DNA from: Rhizobiaceae bacterium
Lineage (GTDB): Bacteria > Pseudomonadota > Alphaproteobacteria > Rhizobiales > Rhizobiaceae
Assembly: GCA_014380965.1 (NCBI GenBank)
Contig: JACMIV010000178.1
Span: forward strand, 1 to 10,140
Length of the DNA: 10,140 bases
Reading direction: 5' to 3'
Shown here piece by piece: positions 1-6,146 of this stretch. The notes beneath the pieces were generated by a model, which did not search any database, was not told the origin of the DNA, and worked only from the letters and a program-made list of their open reading frames with translations. Positions within the stretch are counted from its first letter, which is position 1, and each line of letters begins with the position of its first letter. The position numbers and the translations under genes were made by a program.

Positions 1-432
1 CTCGGCACGTCGGCGACCATGATCGCCATGATGATGCGCGGCCGTTTCCCGCTGGTGCCGAACGTCGCCTTCGCAGCCGTCGATGTCCGGGACGTGGCCG
101 CGGCCCATGTCGCAGCCCTCGGTGCATCGCAAGCCGTCGGCCGCCGCTTCGTCTTGTCCGGTGGAACGCGCTCTTTGCGCGAGATCGGAGCCATTCTTGC
201 GGCATCCCATCCCGCCTATGCCGGCCGGATGCCGAGGGGCACGATACCGGACGGCCTCGTGCGCGCTCTCGCCACGGTCTGTCCGCCGCTGCGCCAGATC
301 CTTCCCGAACTTGGCGCGCGCAAGAGCTTCGATTGTCGCCCGGCGGAAGACATCCTCGGAATTCCACTGCGGAGCCCGGAGAAGGCGGTCGTCGCGCTTG
401 CCGACAGTCTCGTTGCGCTCGGCTGCGTCTGA
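1..432 (+). CDS. NAD(P)-dependent epimerase/reductase, C-terminal part (5' end outside window)
   Basis: An open frame enters from the left edge and ends at TGA 430-432, giving 143 visible residues. Visible motifs are an N-terminal LGTSA followed by the conserved VDVRDVAAAHVAAL stretch at about residues 27-40, then GRRFVLSG and SLREIGAIL. This order is typical of the C-terminal substrate-binding half of extended short-chain dehydrogenases of the NAD-dependent epimerase / dihydroflavonol-4-reductase-like type. The end (RSPEKAVVALADSLVALG) matches the usual C-terminal helix of that group, so the 3' end looks intact. The Rossmann glycine motif and the YxxxK catalytic pair would lie upstream, outside the window, so activity and substrate cannot be judged. 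Family members reduce or epimerise aldehydes, ketones or nucleotide sugars. The following gene is over 200 bases away, so it is probably the last gene of its unit. Confidence 0.85.
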   Translation, partial: LGTSATMIAMMMRGRFPLVPNVAFAAVDVRDVAAAHVAALGASQAVGRRFVLSGGTRSLREIGAILAASHPAYAGRMPRGTIPDGLVRALATVCPPLRQILPELGARKSFDCRPAEDILGIPLRSPEKAVVALADSLVALGCV

Positions 433-661
433 GAGAGGGGTCCAAAGGAGCGGGCGGACGTGGCAACAGGCCCGCGCAAGCTTCGCGTCAAGGGTGTTGC
501 TGCTTTGTAATAGCGACGGACGACCAGCCGTGGGATATGCGGCAGGAAAGACACATGCGCGACTTCTGAGACATCGTCGGCAACCTTCCGCCGAGCATGG
601 CATTTCCATGGCGACGAAGGGACGCGTCCTTGCCGAATGTGGCGGAATTTACCTGGATTAA
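433..661. other. non-coding stretch after the epimerase gene
   Basis: I find no convincing gene in these 229 bases. Together with the uncertain small ORF that follows, this belongs to a 574-base gap (433-1006) that holds no confident gene. Visible items are a GCGGGC/GCCCGC inverted repeat at 450-455 and 470-475 with a 14-base loop and no T-run (a poor intrinsic terminator), a TGTAAT hexamer at 506-511 that fits a -10 box at five of six positions but has no good -35 partner, and short hairpins at 577-594 (TCGGC/GCCGA) and around 596-610 (CATGG/CCATG). It could carry the promoter and 5' leader of the small ORF at 662, or a small RNA ending at the terminator at 896-923. Neither is shown by the sequence. 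Confidence 0.4.
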
Positions 662-847
662 ATGACTTTCATGAATGATGCAGCCATCGAACTCAAAGCG
701 AGCACACCGTCCATGCGTCGTACCCTTCTGACCCTTCTCGGAGCCGTCGGCGCCTTCGGCGTTCTCACCGCGAGCTATGCTACGGCTGACCTGCCGAACC
801 CCGTCACGACGATCGAGGCGGCAGCGGCCGCAACCGTGACGCGCTGA
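662..847 (+). CDS. possible small exported or membrane-associated peptide, 61 aa, unrecognised
   Basis: I do not recognise this protein. The frame runs from ATG 662 to TGA 845-847. Met18 (ATG at 713) begins MRRTLLTLLGAVGAFGVLTASYA, a basic pair followed by a hydrophobic segment and a small-residue motif (SYATA). This looks like a short signal peptide or one membrane helix. The remaining 20 or so residues are small and Ala/Thr-rich. The start is uncertain: ATG 662, 671 and 713 are all in frame and none has a clear Shine-Dalgarno sequence. A strong intrinsic terminator lies 49 bases after the stop, so the region is probably transcribed as its own short unit, which mildly supports a real gene. 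The alternative is a chance ORF in GC-rich DNA, or a small RNA locus. No function can be assigned. Confidence 0.4.
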   Translation: MTFMNDAAIELKASTPSMRRTLLTLLGAVGAFGVLTASYATADLPNPVTTIEAAAAATVTR

Positions 848-895
848 CCGCGAGGGCAGACCGGAGTCCGCCGAAGTCTTTTTTCAAAGCTATGG

Positions 896-923
896 AAGGG
901 GGTCGCTGGGCGGCCCCTTTTTC
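896..923 (+). terminator. strong rho-independent terminator
   Basis: The arm GGGGTCGC (899-906) pairs with GCGGCCCC (910-917) around a TGG loop, giving eight base pairs with one T-G wobble. Five Ts follow at 918-922. Flanking A896, A897 and G898 can extend the stem into the T-run. It lies 49 bases after the small ORF and 84 bases before the protease start, so it should insulate the protease gene from upstream transcription. The protease-rarA unit therefore probably has its own promoter between about 923 and 1006. Confidence 0.85.
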
Positions 924-953
924 GTTGCAATCGGCGGGCTTAAGGGCGGGGCG

Positions 954-1010
954 ATGACAGATACGACACGTGTCTGCAAACCGCGCCCGAGGAGATCGAT
1001 CAGGCGATGA
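954..1010 (+). CDS. possible 18-codon leader ORF overlapping the protease start
   Basis: ATG 954 opens a frame encoding MTDTTRVCKPRPRRSIRR and ends at TGA 1008-1010, which overlaps the protease ATG (1007-1009) as ATGA. It is preceded by AAGGG at 942-946, seven bases from its ATG, a better-placed Shine-Dalgarno than the protease itself has. Six of 18 residues are arginine, and the codons AGG, AGA and AGG, usually rare in GC-rich bacteria, fall near its end. The AGGAGA bases also form the likely ribosome binding site of the protease. This geometry would allow translational coupling. An 18-codon frame is short enough to be chance, so I treat it as a candidate only. Confidence 0.3.
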   Translation: MTDTTRVCKPRPRRSIRR

Positions 1011-2521
1011 CAGGCTGGAACAGACGCATTCTCCTGGGCGCTGCCGCAGCAGGTATGCTTGCCGCACAAGCACCGGCGGCATTGGCGCAAAGCGGATGGC
1101 TGTCCGGCATTTTCGGCGGCGAGGAGGAGCTGCAGGCGCAGACGGACCCACCCGCGACGCCTCCGGCTCCGAGCGTGCCCGCTGGTGACGGAATGAACCG
1201 GGCTTTGCCGTCGAGCGAGTCGGAGATCAAGCTCTCTTTCGCCCCGCTGGTGAAGACGAGCGCGCCTGCGGTCGTCAACGTCTACGCCGCCCGCGCTGTG
1301 CCGCAGCGTTCTCCTTTTGCAGGCGATCCTTTTTTCGAGCAGTTCTTCGGCCGCGAGCTCCAGCGCCAGAGGCCGAGGATGCAGTCCTCGCTCGGGTCCG
1401 GCGTCATCGTCGATCCCTCGGGCCTCATCGTCACCAACAACCACGTCATCGACGGCGCGGACGAGGTGAAGGTTGCGCTTGCCGACGGGCGGGAGTTCAC
1501 CTCGCAGATCCTTCTGAAAGACGACCGTGCCGATCTCGCGATTCTGAAGATCGACGGCGCGGCCGCCTTCCCGGCCATCGGCATCGCCGATTCGGATGTG
1601 TTGGAGATCGGCGATCTTGTGCTCGCGATCGGCAATCCTTTCGGCATCGGGCAGACAGTGACGAACGGCATCGTCTCGGCGCTCGCCCGCACCCATATCG
1701 GCGTCAAGGATTTCGGCTACTTCATCCAGACGGACGCGGCTATCAATCCCGGCAATTCCGGTGGTGCGCTGATCGACATGAAAGGTCAGCTCATCGGCGT
1801 CAACACCGCGATCTTCTCGCGCTCGGGCGGCTCGAACGGCATCGGCTTCGCGATCCCCTCGAACATGGTGCGCGTCTTCATCGAGGCCGCCAAGAAGGGC
1901 GGCCAGTTCGAGCGCCCTTATGTCGGCGCGAGTTTCACGCCCGTCACCGCTGACGTCGCCGAGGCCGTGGGGCTCGATCTTCCCTCCGGCGCGCTGGTGC
2001 AGGAGGTCTTCGAGGATGGCCCCGCCGCGAAGGCCGGGCTCAAGCCGGGCGACGTCGTCCTTGCGATGGACGGGTTCGGCATCGGCGATCCCGACGTGCT
2101 CGGCTACAGGCTCGCGACGTCGGGAATCGGCCGGACGGTCTCTCTCGACGTCCTGTCGGGCAGTGAGCGACAGCGGCTGGATCTTCCGCTGAACGTCGCG
2201 CCCGAGGTGCCGGCGCGTGACGTCCGCAGGCTGGAGGGCGAGACGCCCTTCGCCGGCGCGACGATCGCCAACCTTTCGCCCCGCGTCGCCGACGAACTGG
2301 ACCTCCCGCAGGTGCTCGACGGCGTCGTCGTCACCGAAGTCGCGCGCGGCTCCTTCGCCGCCCGGTTCGGGTTGCGGCCGCGCGATGTCGTCTTGAGCCT
2401 CAACGGTCGCAGGATCGCCTCGACCGAGGAGCTCGACGCATTGGCCGGGCGTACCGAGCGCGGCTGGCGCTTCGAGATCGAGCGCGACGGCGAAACGCTG
2501 ACGCAGATCGTGCGCGGGTGA
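1007..2521 (+). CDS. degQ: Do/DegQ-family periplasmic serine endoprotease with two PDZ domains
   Basis: The 504-residue product is an HtrA-family envelope protease/chaperone that degrades misfolded periplasmic proteins. Residues 1-27 look like a Sec signal peptide: RR at 6-7, a hydrophobic core, and cleavage likely after ALA at 25-27. A Pro/Ala-rich linker (about 43-60) leads to the trypsin-like domain at about 75-300. The catalytic triad is visible: His146 in VTNNHVIDG, Asp176 in DRADLAIL and Ser251 in NPGNSGGAL. Two PDZ domains follow, at about 303-398 and 415-503. The segment between the N-terminal strands and the His loop is short, more DegQ-like than E. coli DegP, so naming it degP or degQ is a judgement. 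No in-frame ATG, GTG or TTG lies between stop TAA 941-943 and ATG 1007, so this start is firm. The likely ribosome site is GAGGAGA at 989-995. rarA follows after 18 bases in the same reading frame, so the two are probably co-transcribed. Confidence 0.95.
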   Translation: MTGWNRRILLGAAAAGMLAAQAPAALAQSGWLSGIFGGEEELQAQTDPPATPPAPSVPAGDGMNRALPSSESEIKLSFAPLVKTSAPAVVNVYAARAVPQRSPFAGDPFFEQFFGRELQRQRPRMQSSLGSGVIVDPSGLIVTNNHVIDGADEVKVALADGREFTSQILLKDDRADLAILKIDGAAAFPAIGIADSDVLEIGDLVLAIGNPFGIGQTVTNGIVSALARTHIGVKDFGYFIQTDAAINPGNSGGALIDMKGQLIGVNTAIFSRSGGSNGIGFAIPSNMVRVFIEAAKKGGQFERPYVGASFTPVTADVAEAVGLDLPSGALVQEVFEDGPAAKAGLKPGDVVLAMDGFGIGDPDVLGYRLATSGIGRTVSLDVLSGSERQRLDLPLNVAPEVPARDVRRLEGETPFAGATIANLSPRVADELDLPQVLDGVVVTEVARGSFAARFGLRPRDVVLSLNGRRIASTEELDALAGRTERGWRFEIERDGETLTQIVRG

Positions 2522-2529
2522 TCGGCGGG

Positions 2530-2534
2530 GGAGG
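2530..2534 (+). promoter_or_regulatory. ribosome binding site that fixes the TTG start of rarA
   Basis: GGAGG lies five bases before TTG 2540. The in-frame TGA of the protease gene is only six codons upstream and no ATG or GTG lies between. The next in-frame ATG (codon 59) would cut off the conserved VVGQDHL segment, so TTG is the supported start. Confidence 0.8.
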
Positions 2535-2539
2535 CGGGC

Positions 2540-3889
2540 TTGTCTGACCTCTTCGGCGGCGGCCTCGAGGTCGCTTCGGCTCAGGCCCGTGCCGTTCCGC
2601 CCCAAGACGCCAAATCGCCGCCGCGCCCGCTCGCCGACCGTCTGAGGCCGAAGCTTCTTGCCGATGTCGTCGGCCAGGATCATCTGACCGGCCCGTCCGG
2701 GGTGCTGACCCGGATGCTTGCCACCGGATCTCTCGGCTCGATGGTCTTCTGGGGTCCTCCCGGCACCGGCAAGACCACTGCGGCGCGCCTCCTCGCGGCC
2801 GAAGTCGATTACGCCTTCGAACAGATTTCGGCGATCTTTTCGGGCGTCGCCGATCTCAAGAAGGTCTTCGAATCGGCGCGGCTGCGGCGGTCGAACGGGC
2901 GCCAGACGCTTCTCTTCGTCGACGAGATCCACCGGTTCAATCGGGCGCAGCAGGACAGTTTTCTGCCCGTGATGGAGGATGGGACCGTCGTCCTCGTCGG
3001 CGCGACGACGGAGAACCCGTCCTTCGAGCTCAACGCCGCTCTCCTCTCGAGGGCTCGCGTCCTCACCTTCCATCCCCATGATGCGGCAAGCCTTGCGCAG
3101 CTCCTCGTCCGCGCCGAGGCGGCGGAGGGAAAAACGCTGCCGCTCGACGAAGAGGCAAGGGCCGTGCTCCTGCGTCTTGCCGACGGCGACGGCCGCGCGG
3201 TCCTGACGCTTGCCGAAGAGGTCTGGCGGGCGGCGTCGCCCGGCGAGGTCTTCGACGCCGTCGCCGTCCAGACCATCGTCCAGCGCCGGGCGCCGGTCTA
3301 CGACAAGGGCCAGGACGGCCATTACAACCTGATCTCCGCCCTGCACAAGTCGGTGCGCGGCTCGGACCCGGATGCTGCGCTCTACTATCTCTGCCGGATG
3401 CTCGATGCCGGCGAGGACCCCCTTTATCTCGGCCGCCGCCTCGTGCGCATGGCGTCCGAGGACATCGGCCTCGCCGATCCGCAGGCGCTGGTCATATGCA
3501 ATGCGGCCAAGGACGCCTTCGACTATCTCGGCTCGCCGGAGGGGGAGCTGGCATTGGCGCAGGCGACCGTCTATCTCGCGACCGCGCCGAAATCGAACGC
3601 CGTCTACACCGCCTACAAGGCGGCGATGCGCGCGGCCAAGGAGAACGGCTCTCTGCTCCCGCCCAAGCACATCCTCAACGCGCCGACCAAGTTGATGAAG
3701 GGCGAGGGATACGGGACTGGCTACCGCTACGATCACGATCAGCCCGACGCGTTTTCCGGGCAGGACTATTTTCCAACTGAGCTCGGACGCCAGACGTTCT
3801 ACGAGCCGGTCGACCGGGGTTTCGAAGCGACGCTGAAGACGCGGATGGAGCGGTGGGCGCGGCTTCGAGAGGAGCGGGGTGGGGAGTAG
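2540..3889 (+). CDS. rarA: replication-associated recombination protein A (AAA+ ATPase, RarA/MgsA)
   Basis: The 449-residue product is a full-length member of the RarA/MgsA/WRNIP1 family, clamp-loader-like AAA+ ATPases that act on DNA at stalled or gapped forks. Visible motifs are [10 protein letters not shown] and VVGQDHL (about 28-49), Walker A GPPGTGKT (72-79, Lys78), Walker [11 protein letters not shown] (124-133, Asp128/Glu129), sensor 1 [10 protein letters not shown] (153-162), LLSRARV with the likely arginine finger near 171-173, and sensor 2 GDGRAVL with Arg219. The C-terminal region, with [16 protein letters not shown] (269-284), the [16 protein letters not shown] segment (299-314) and [12 protein letters not shown] (394-405), matches the family's tetramerisation domain. 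It starts with TTG after a good GGAGG and lies 18 bases after the protease stop, so it is probably in the same transcript. The extreme N-terminus reads MSDLF, which loosely resembles a beta-clamp-binding peptide. No key residue is missing. Confidence 0.97.
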   Translation: MSDLFGGGLEVASAQARAVPPQDAKSPPRPLADRLRPKLLADVVGQDHLTGPSGVLTRMLATGSLGSMVFWGPPGTGKTTAARLLAAEVDYAFEQISAIFSGVADLKKVFESARLRRSNGRQTLLFVDEIHRFNRAQQDSFLPVMEDGTVVLVGATTENPSFELNAALLSRARVLTFHPHDAASLAQLLVRAEAAEGKTLPLDEEARAVLLRLADGDGRAVLTLAEEVWRAASPGEVFDAVAVQTIVQRRAPVYDKGQDGHYNLISALHKSVRGSDPDAALYYLCRMLDAGEDPLYLGRRLVRMASEDIGLADPQALVICNAAKDAFDYLGSPEGELALAQATVYLATAPKSNAVYTAYKAAMRAAKENGSLLPPKHILNAPTKLMKGEGYGTGYRYDHDQPDAFSGQDYFPTELGRQTFYEPVDRGFEATLKTRMERWARLREERGGE

Positions 3890-3963
3890 CGGCGGGCTCC
3901 AATTGGCGCAGCGCAGCAAATTCGCTAGAACCGAGGACGCACACTCCCGATGGTGTCCCGCCG

Positions 3964-4344
3964 ATGCTTCAACACATCCTCCTCGTCGCCGTCGGCGGCG
4001 CCCTCGGCTCGGTCTGCCGGCATCTCGTCGGGATCGGATCACTCAAGCTCTTCGGTCCGAGCTTTCCCGTCGGAACACTCGCGGTGAACCTCGTCGGGTC
4101 CTTCGCCATGGGGGTGTTCATCGAACTCCTGGCGCGCCGGTTCGATGGCTCTGCCGATCTTCGCCTCCTCGTCGCCACCGGCGTCATCGGCGGCTTCACG
4201 ACCTATTCTTCCTTCGCGCTCGATACGGCCGTTCTCTGGGAGCGCGGCGAGGTCTTCACGGCCTTCATCTATGTCTCGCTCACGCTCGTCGCGGGCATCG
4301 GCGCGCTGTTTGCCGGCCTGACCCTCGCGCGGCACTTCGGCTGA
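3964..4344 (+). CDS. crcB: fluoride ion channel/exporter CrcB (Fluc)
   Basis: The 126-residue product is a small, very hydrophobic protein of the usual Fluc length. Fluc subunits have four membrane helices and form antiparallel dimers in the inner membrane that let fluoride leave the cell. Seen here: GGALGSVCRH (11-20) for the N-terminal GGxxGxxxR motif, GTLAVNLVGSFAMG (37-50) with pore Asn42, and GGFTTYSSF (76-84), the broken third helix that carries the central Na+ site and the phenylalanine box. The first box residue is Tyr81 rather than Phe, and the second is Phe84. ATG 3964 is chosen because it begins at the standard family N-terminus. An earlier in-frame ATG (3853) would overlap the end of rarA and add a non-hydrophobic extension. 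No clear Shine-Dalgarno precedes ATG 3964, and I see no convincing fluoride riboswitch in the 74-base gap. Its neighbours suggest constitutive co-expression. Confidence 0.95.
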   Translation: MLQHILLVAVGGALGSVCRHLVGIGSLKLFGPSFPVGTLAVNLVGSFAMGVFIELLARRFDGSADLRLLVATGVIGGFTTYSSFALDTAVLWERGEVFTAFIYVSLTLVAGIGALFAGLTLARHFG

Positions 4345-4381
4345 TGCTATCTGCAGCGGCTGGAGACAAGGACAGAGCGTG

Positions 4382-5368
4382 ATGGCGGTGATCGAACAGG
4401 TGAAGGTCGGGGACGACGAGGCGGGGCTTCGGCTCGACCGCTGGTTCAAGCTGCACTATCCCGGCCTCGGCTTCGGCCACCTCCAGAAGCTCCTGCGCTC
4501 GGGCCAGGTGCGGGTCGACGGCGGGCGGGTGAAGTCGGACACGCGCATCGCGCCGGGCCAGCTCATCCGCGTGCCCCCGATCGGCACGGATGCCGCCCGT
4601 GCCAAGGCCGGGCCGCTCACCACCAATACGATGAAGCGTCGCGGCGACGGCGACGTGCTGGCGCAGATGCTGATCTACGAGGACGAGAAGGTGCTTGTCT
4701 TCAACAAGCCGGCGGGGCTCGCCGTGCAAGGCGGCTCCGGCGTCTCGCGCCATGTCGATTCGATGCTTGAGGCCTGGCGCAACAAGCGGGGGGAGAAGCC
4801 GCGGCTCGTCCACCGGCTCGATCGCGACACCTCGGGCTGTCTCGTCGTGGCACGCACCCGGAGCGCCGCGGTGTTCCTGACCCGCATGTTCCGGGAACGC
4901 GACACGAAGAAGACTTACTGGGCGATCGTGAAGGGCGTTCCGAACCCGAAGGAGGGGCGGATCTCGACCTATCTCGTCAAGGAGGAGACGCCGGACGGGG
5001 ACCGGATGCGCGTCGCAAAGCATGGCGACGAGGGGGCGGACCACGCGCTGTCGCACTACCGGCAGATCGACCAGGCCGGCCAGCAGTTCGCCTGGATGGA
5101 ATTCGAGCCCTATACCGGCCGGACGCACCAGCTCCGTGTCCACGCCGCCCATATCGGCCACCCGATCCTCGGCGACCCCAAGTATTTCGAGCACGACACC
5201 AACTGGGAATTCCCGGGCGGCGTCCAGAAGCGGCTACATCTTCATGCCCGACGCATCGCGATCCCGCATCCCGACGGCGGGGCGGTCGAGCAGACCTCGC
5301 CGCTTCCGCCGCATATGGTGCAGACCTTCAACCTCTTCGGTTTCGACGAAGCCGAGAGCGGCGACTAA
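4382..5368 (+). CDS. rluC: RluC/RluD-type 23S rRNA pseudouridine synthase
   Basis: The 328-residue product isomerises uridine to pseudouridine in rRNA. An N-terminal S4 RNA-binding domain lies at about residues 14-66 (AGLRLDRWF, LQKLLRSGQVRVDG, GQLIRVPP). The catalytic domain begins at about 97 (LIYEDEKVLVFNKPAGLAVQGG) and carries HRLDRDTSG at 144-152 with the expected catalytic Asp147. The later motifs KTYWAIVKG (177-185), GRTHQLRVHAAHIGHPILGDPKY (246-268) and LHLHARRI (285-292) are intact. The RluC branch modifies 23S U955, U2504 and U2580 in E. coli. RluC versus RluD cannot be settled by eye, but the domain layout and length favour RluC. A GTG lies directly before ATG 4382. ATG is chosen, with AAGGA at 4368-4372 nine bases upstream. 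It begins 37 bases after crcB and 21 bases before the next gene, so it looks like an operon member. Confidence 0.93.
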   Translation: MAVIEQVKVGDDEAGLRLDRWFKLHYPGLGFGHLQKLLRSGQVRVDGGRVKSDTRIAPGQLIRVPPIGTDAARAKAGPLTTNTMKRRGDGDVLAQMLIYEDEKVLVFNKPAGLAVQGGSGVSRHVDSMLEAWRNKRGEKPRLVHRLDRDTSGCLVVARTRSAAVFLTRMFRERDTKKTYWAIVKGVPNPKEGRISTYLVKEETPDGDRMRVAKHGDEGADHALSHYRQIDQAGQQFAWMEFEPYTGRTHQLRVHAAHIGHPILGDPKYFEHDTNWEFPGGVQKRLHLHARRIAIPHPDGGAVEQTSPLPPHMVQTFNLFGFDEAESGD

Positions 5369-5389
5369 GGGTTAAGGGTGCAGCGTCCC

Positions 5390-6067
5390 ATGAAGCTCGT
5401 CCTCTTCGACTGCGACGGCACGCTCGCCGACAGCTTCGGGCTGATCTGCGAGGCGATGCGCAAGACCTTCGTCATGCACGGCCTTGCCGAGCCCGGGGAT
5501 GCGGCGACACGCGCGATCATCGGACTGTCGCTCGATACGGCGATTCTGCGCCTTCATCCCACCCTTCCCGAGGGGATCATGCCGTCGATGGTGGCGGGCT
5601 ACCGAAAGAATTTCCGTGAGACGCGGGAGACTGCCGAATATCACGAGGCGCTGTTTCCCGGCATCAAGCCGCTTCTCGAAAGCCTGAAGGCGCGTGACGA
5701 CGTGCTGCTCGGCCTCGTCACCGGCAAGACACGGCGCGGCGTCAAGGCTATCGTCGCCGCACAGGGCCTAGAAGGCATGTTCCTCGCCATCCGCACGGCC
5801 GACGACTGCCCGTCGAAGCCGCATCCGGCGATGGTGCTCGAATGCTGCGCGGAGCTTGGCGTCGACATCTCCGATACGCTCGTCGTCGGCGATGCCGTCT
5901 ATGACGTCGGCATGGCGCTCGCCGCCGGAGCGGAAGCGGTCGGCGTCTCCTGGGGGGCGGGGACATCAGACGCGCTGCTCGACGCCGGCGCGCTGCGGGT
6001 CGTCGCAAATGTCGAGGACCTCGGCCATTGCCTCGACGATTGGCTCGGCGGCAAGCCGGTCGAGTGA
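5390..6067 (+). CDS. HAD-superfamily hydrolase, phosphoglycolate phosphatase-like (subfamily IA)
   Basis: The 225-residue product is a cytoplasmic HAD phosphatase. Motif I is LVLFDCDGTLADS, with nucleophile Asp7 and acid/base Asp9. Motif II is LGLVTGKT with Thr111. Motif III is SKPHPAM with Lys143. Motif IV is VVGDAVYDVGMA with Asp168 and Asp172. The insert between motifs I and II is helical and has the size of the C1 cap of subfamily IA. The substrate cannot be read from sequence; phosphoglycolate and other small phosphoesters are the usual guesses. The start could be GTG 5378 (adding MQRP) or ATG 5390. I take ATG because MKLVLFDCDGT is the usual family start and AAGGG at 5374-5378 lies 11 bases before it. 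It starts 21 bases after rluC and ends the rightward run, facing the M48 gene tail to tail across 79 bases. Confidence 0.9.
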   Translation: MKLVLFDCDGTLADSFGLICEAMRKTFVMHGLAEPGDAATRAIIGLSLDTAILRLHPTLPEGIMPSMVAGYRKNFRETRETAEYHEALFPGIKPLLESLKARDDVLLGLVTGKTRRGVKAIVAAQGLEGMFLAIRTADDCPSKPHPAMVLECCAELGVDISDTLVVGDAVYDVGMALAAGAEAVGVSWGAGTSDALLDAGALRVVANVEDLGHCLDDWLGGKPVE

Positions 6068-6146
6068 GCGGCGGCGGGCGGCTGACGACTATTAACCTGC
6101 GGTCGCGTGACGCGCGGGTAGGCTCATCGCTGTCTCGCGTGAGCGA
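6068..6146. other. tail-to-tail intergenic region between the HAD and M48 genes
   Basis: This 79-base gap separates converging genes. Near its right end ATCGCT (6126-6131) can pair with AGCGAT (6142-6147) around a 10-base loop, or GCTCA (6122-6126) with TGAGC (6140-6144). Neither is followed by a T-run in either direction, so no good intrinsic terminator is seen. Termination here may depend on Rho, or opposing transcripts may overlap. Confidence 0.4.

Noticed and set aside
450..475. GCGGGC/GCCCGC hairpin after the epimerase gene as its terminator.
   Set aside because: It has a 14-base loop and no T-run, so it does not qualify as an intrinsic terminator.
83..661. A 192-codon plus-strand frame overlapping the epimerase gene and running to the small ORF.
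   Set aside because: The first two-thirds is out of frame with the real epimerase sequence and is Arg/Ser-rich; the remainder has no start with a ribosome site or recognisable motif.
3945..3970. GATGGTGT followed by CCGCC just before crcB, recalling the GATGG-GTTC core of the fluoride (crcB) riboswitch.
   Set aside because: The rest of the riboswitch consensus (pseudoknot partner and CTGATGACTCCTAC-like segment) is absent, and the match runs into the crcB start codon, leaving no room for the aptamer.
890..4042. A very long (about 1050-codon) open frame on the minus strand opposite the protease and rarA genes.
   Set aside because: It is an antisense shadow of two clearly real genes in GC-rich DNA. 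Its product is Arg/Glu/Asp-rich low-complexity sequence with no recognisable domain.
4280..5194. A 304-codon minus-strand open frame opposite rluC.
   Set aside because: It is a shadow frame: rluC on the plus strand has intact S4 and catalytic motifs, and the antisense product resembles no family I know.
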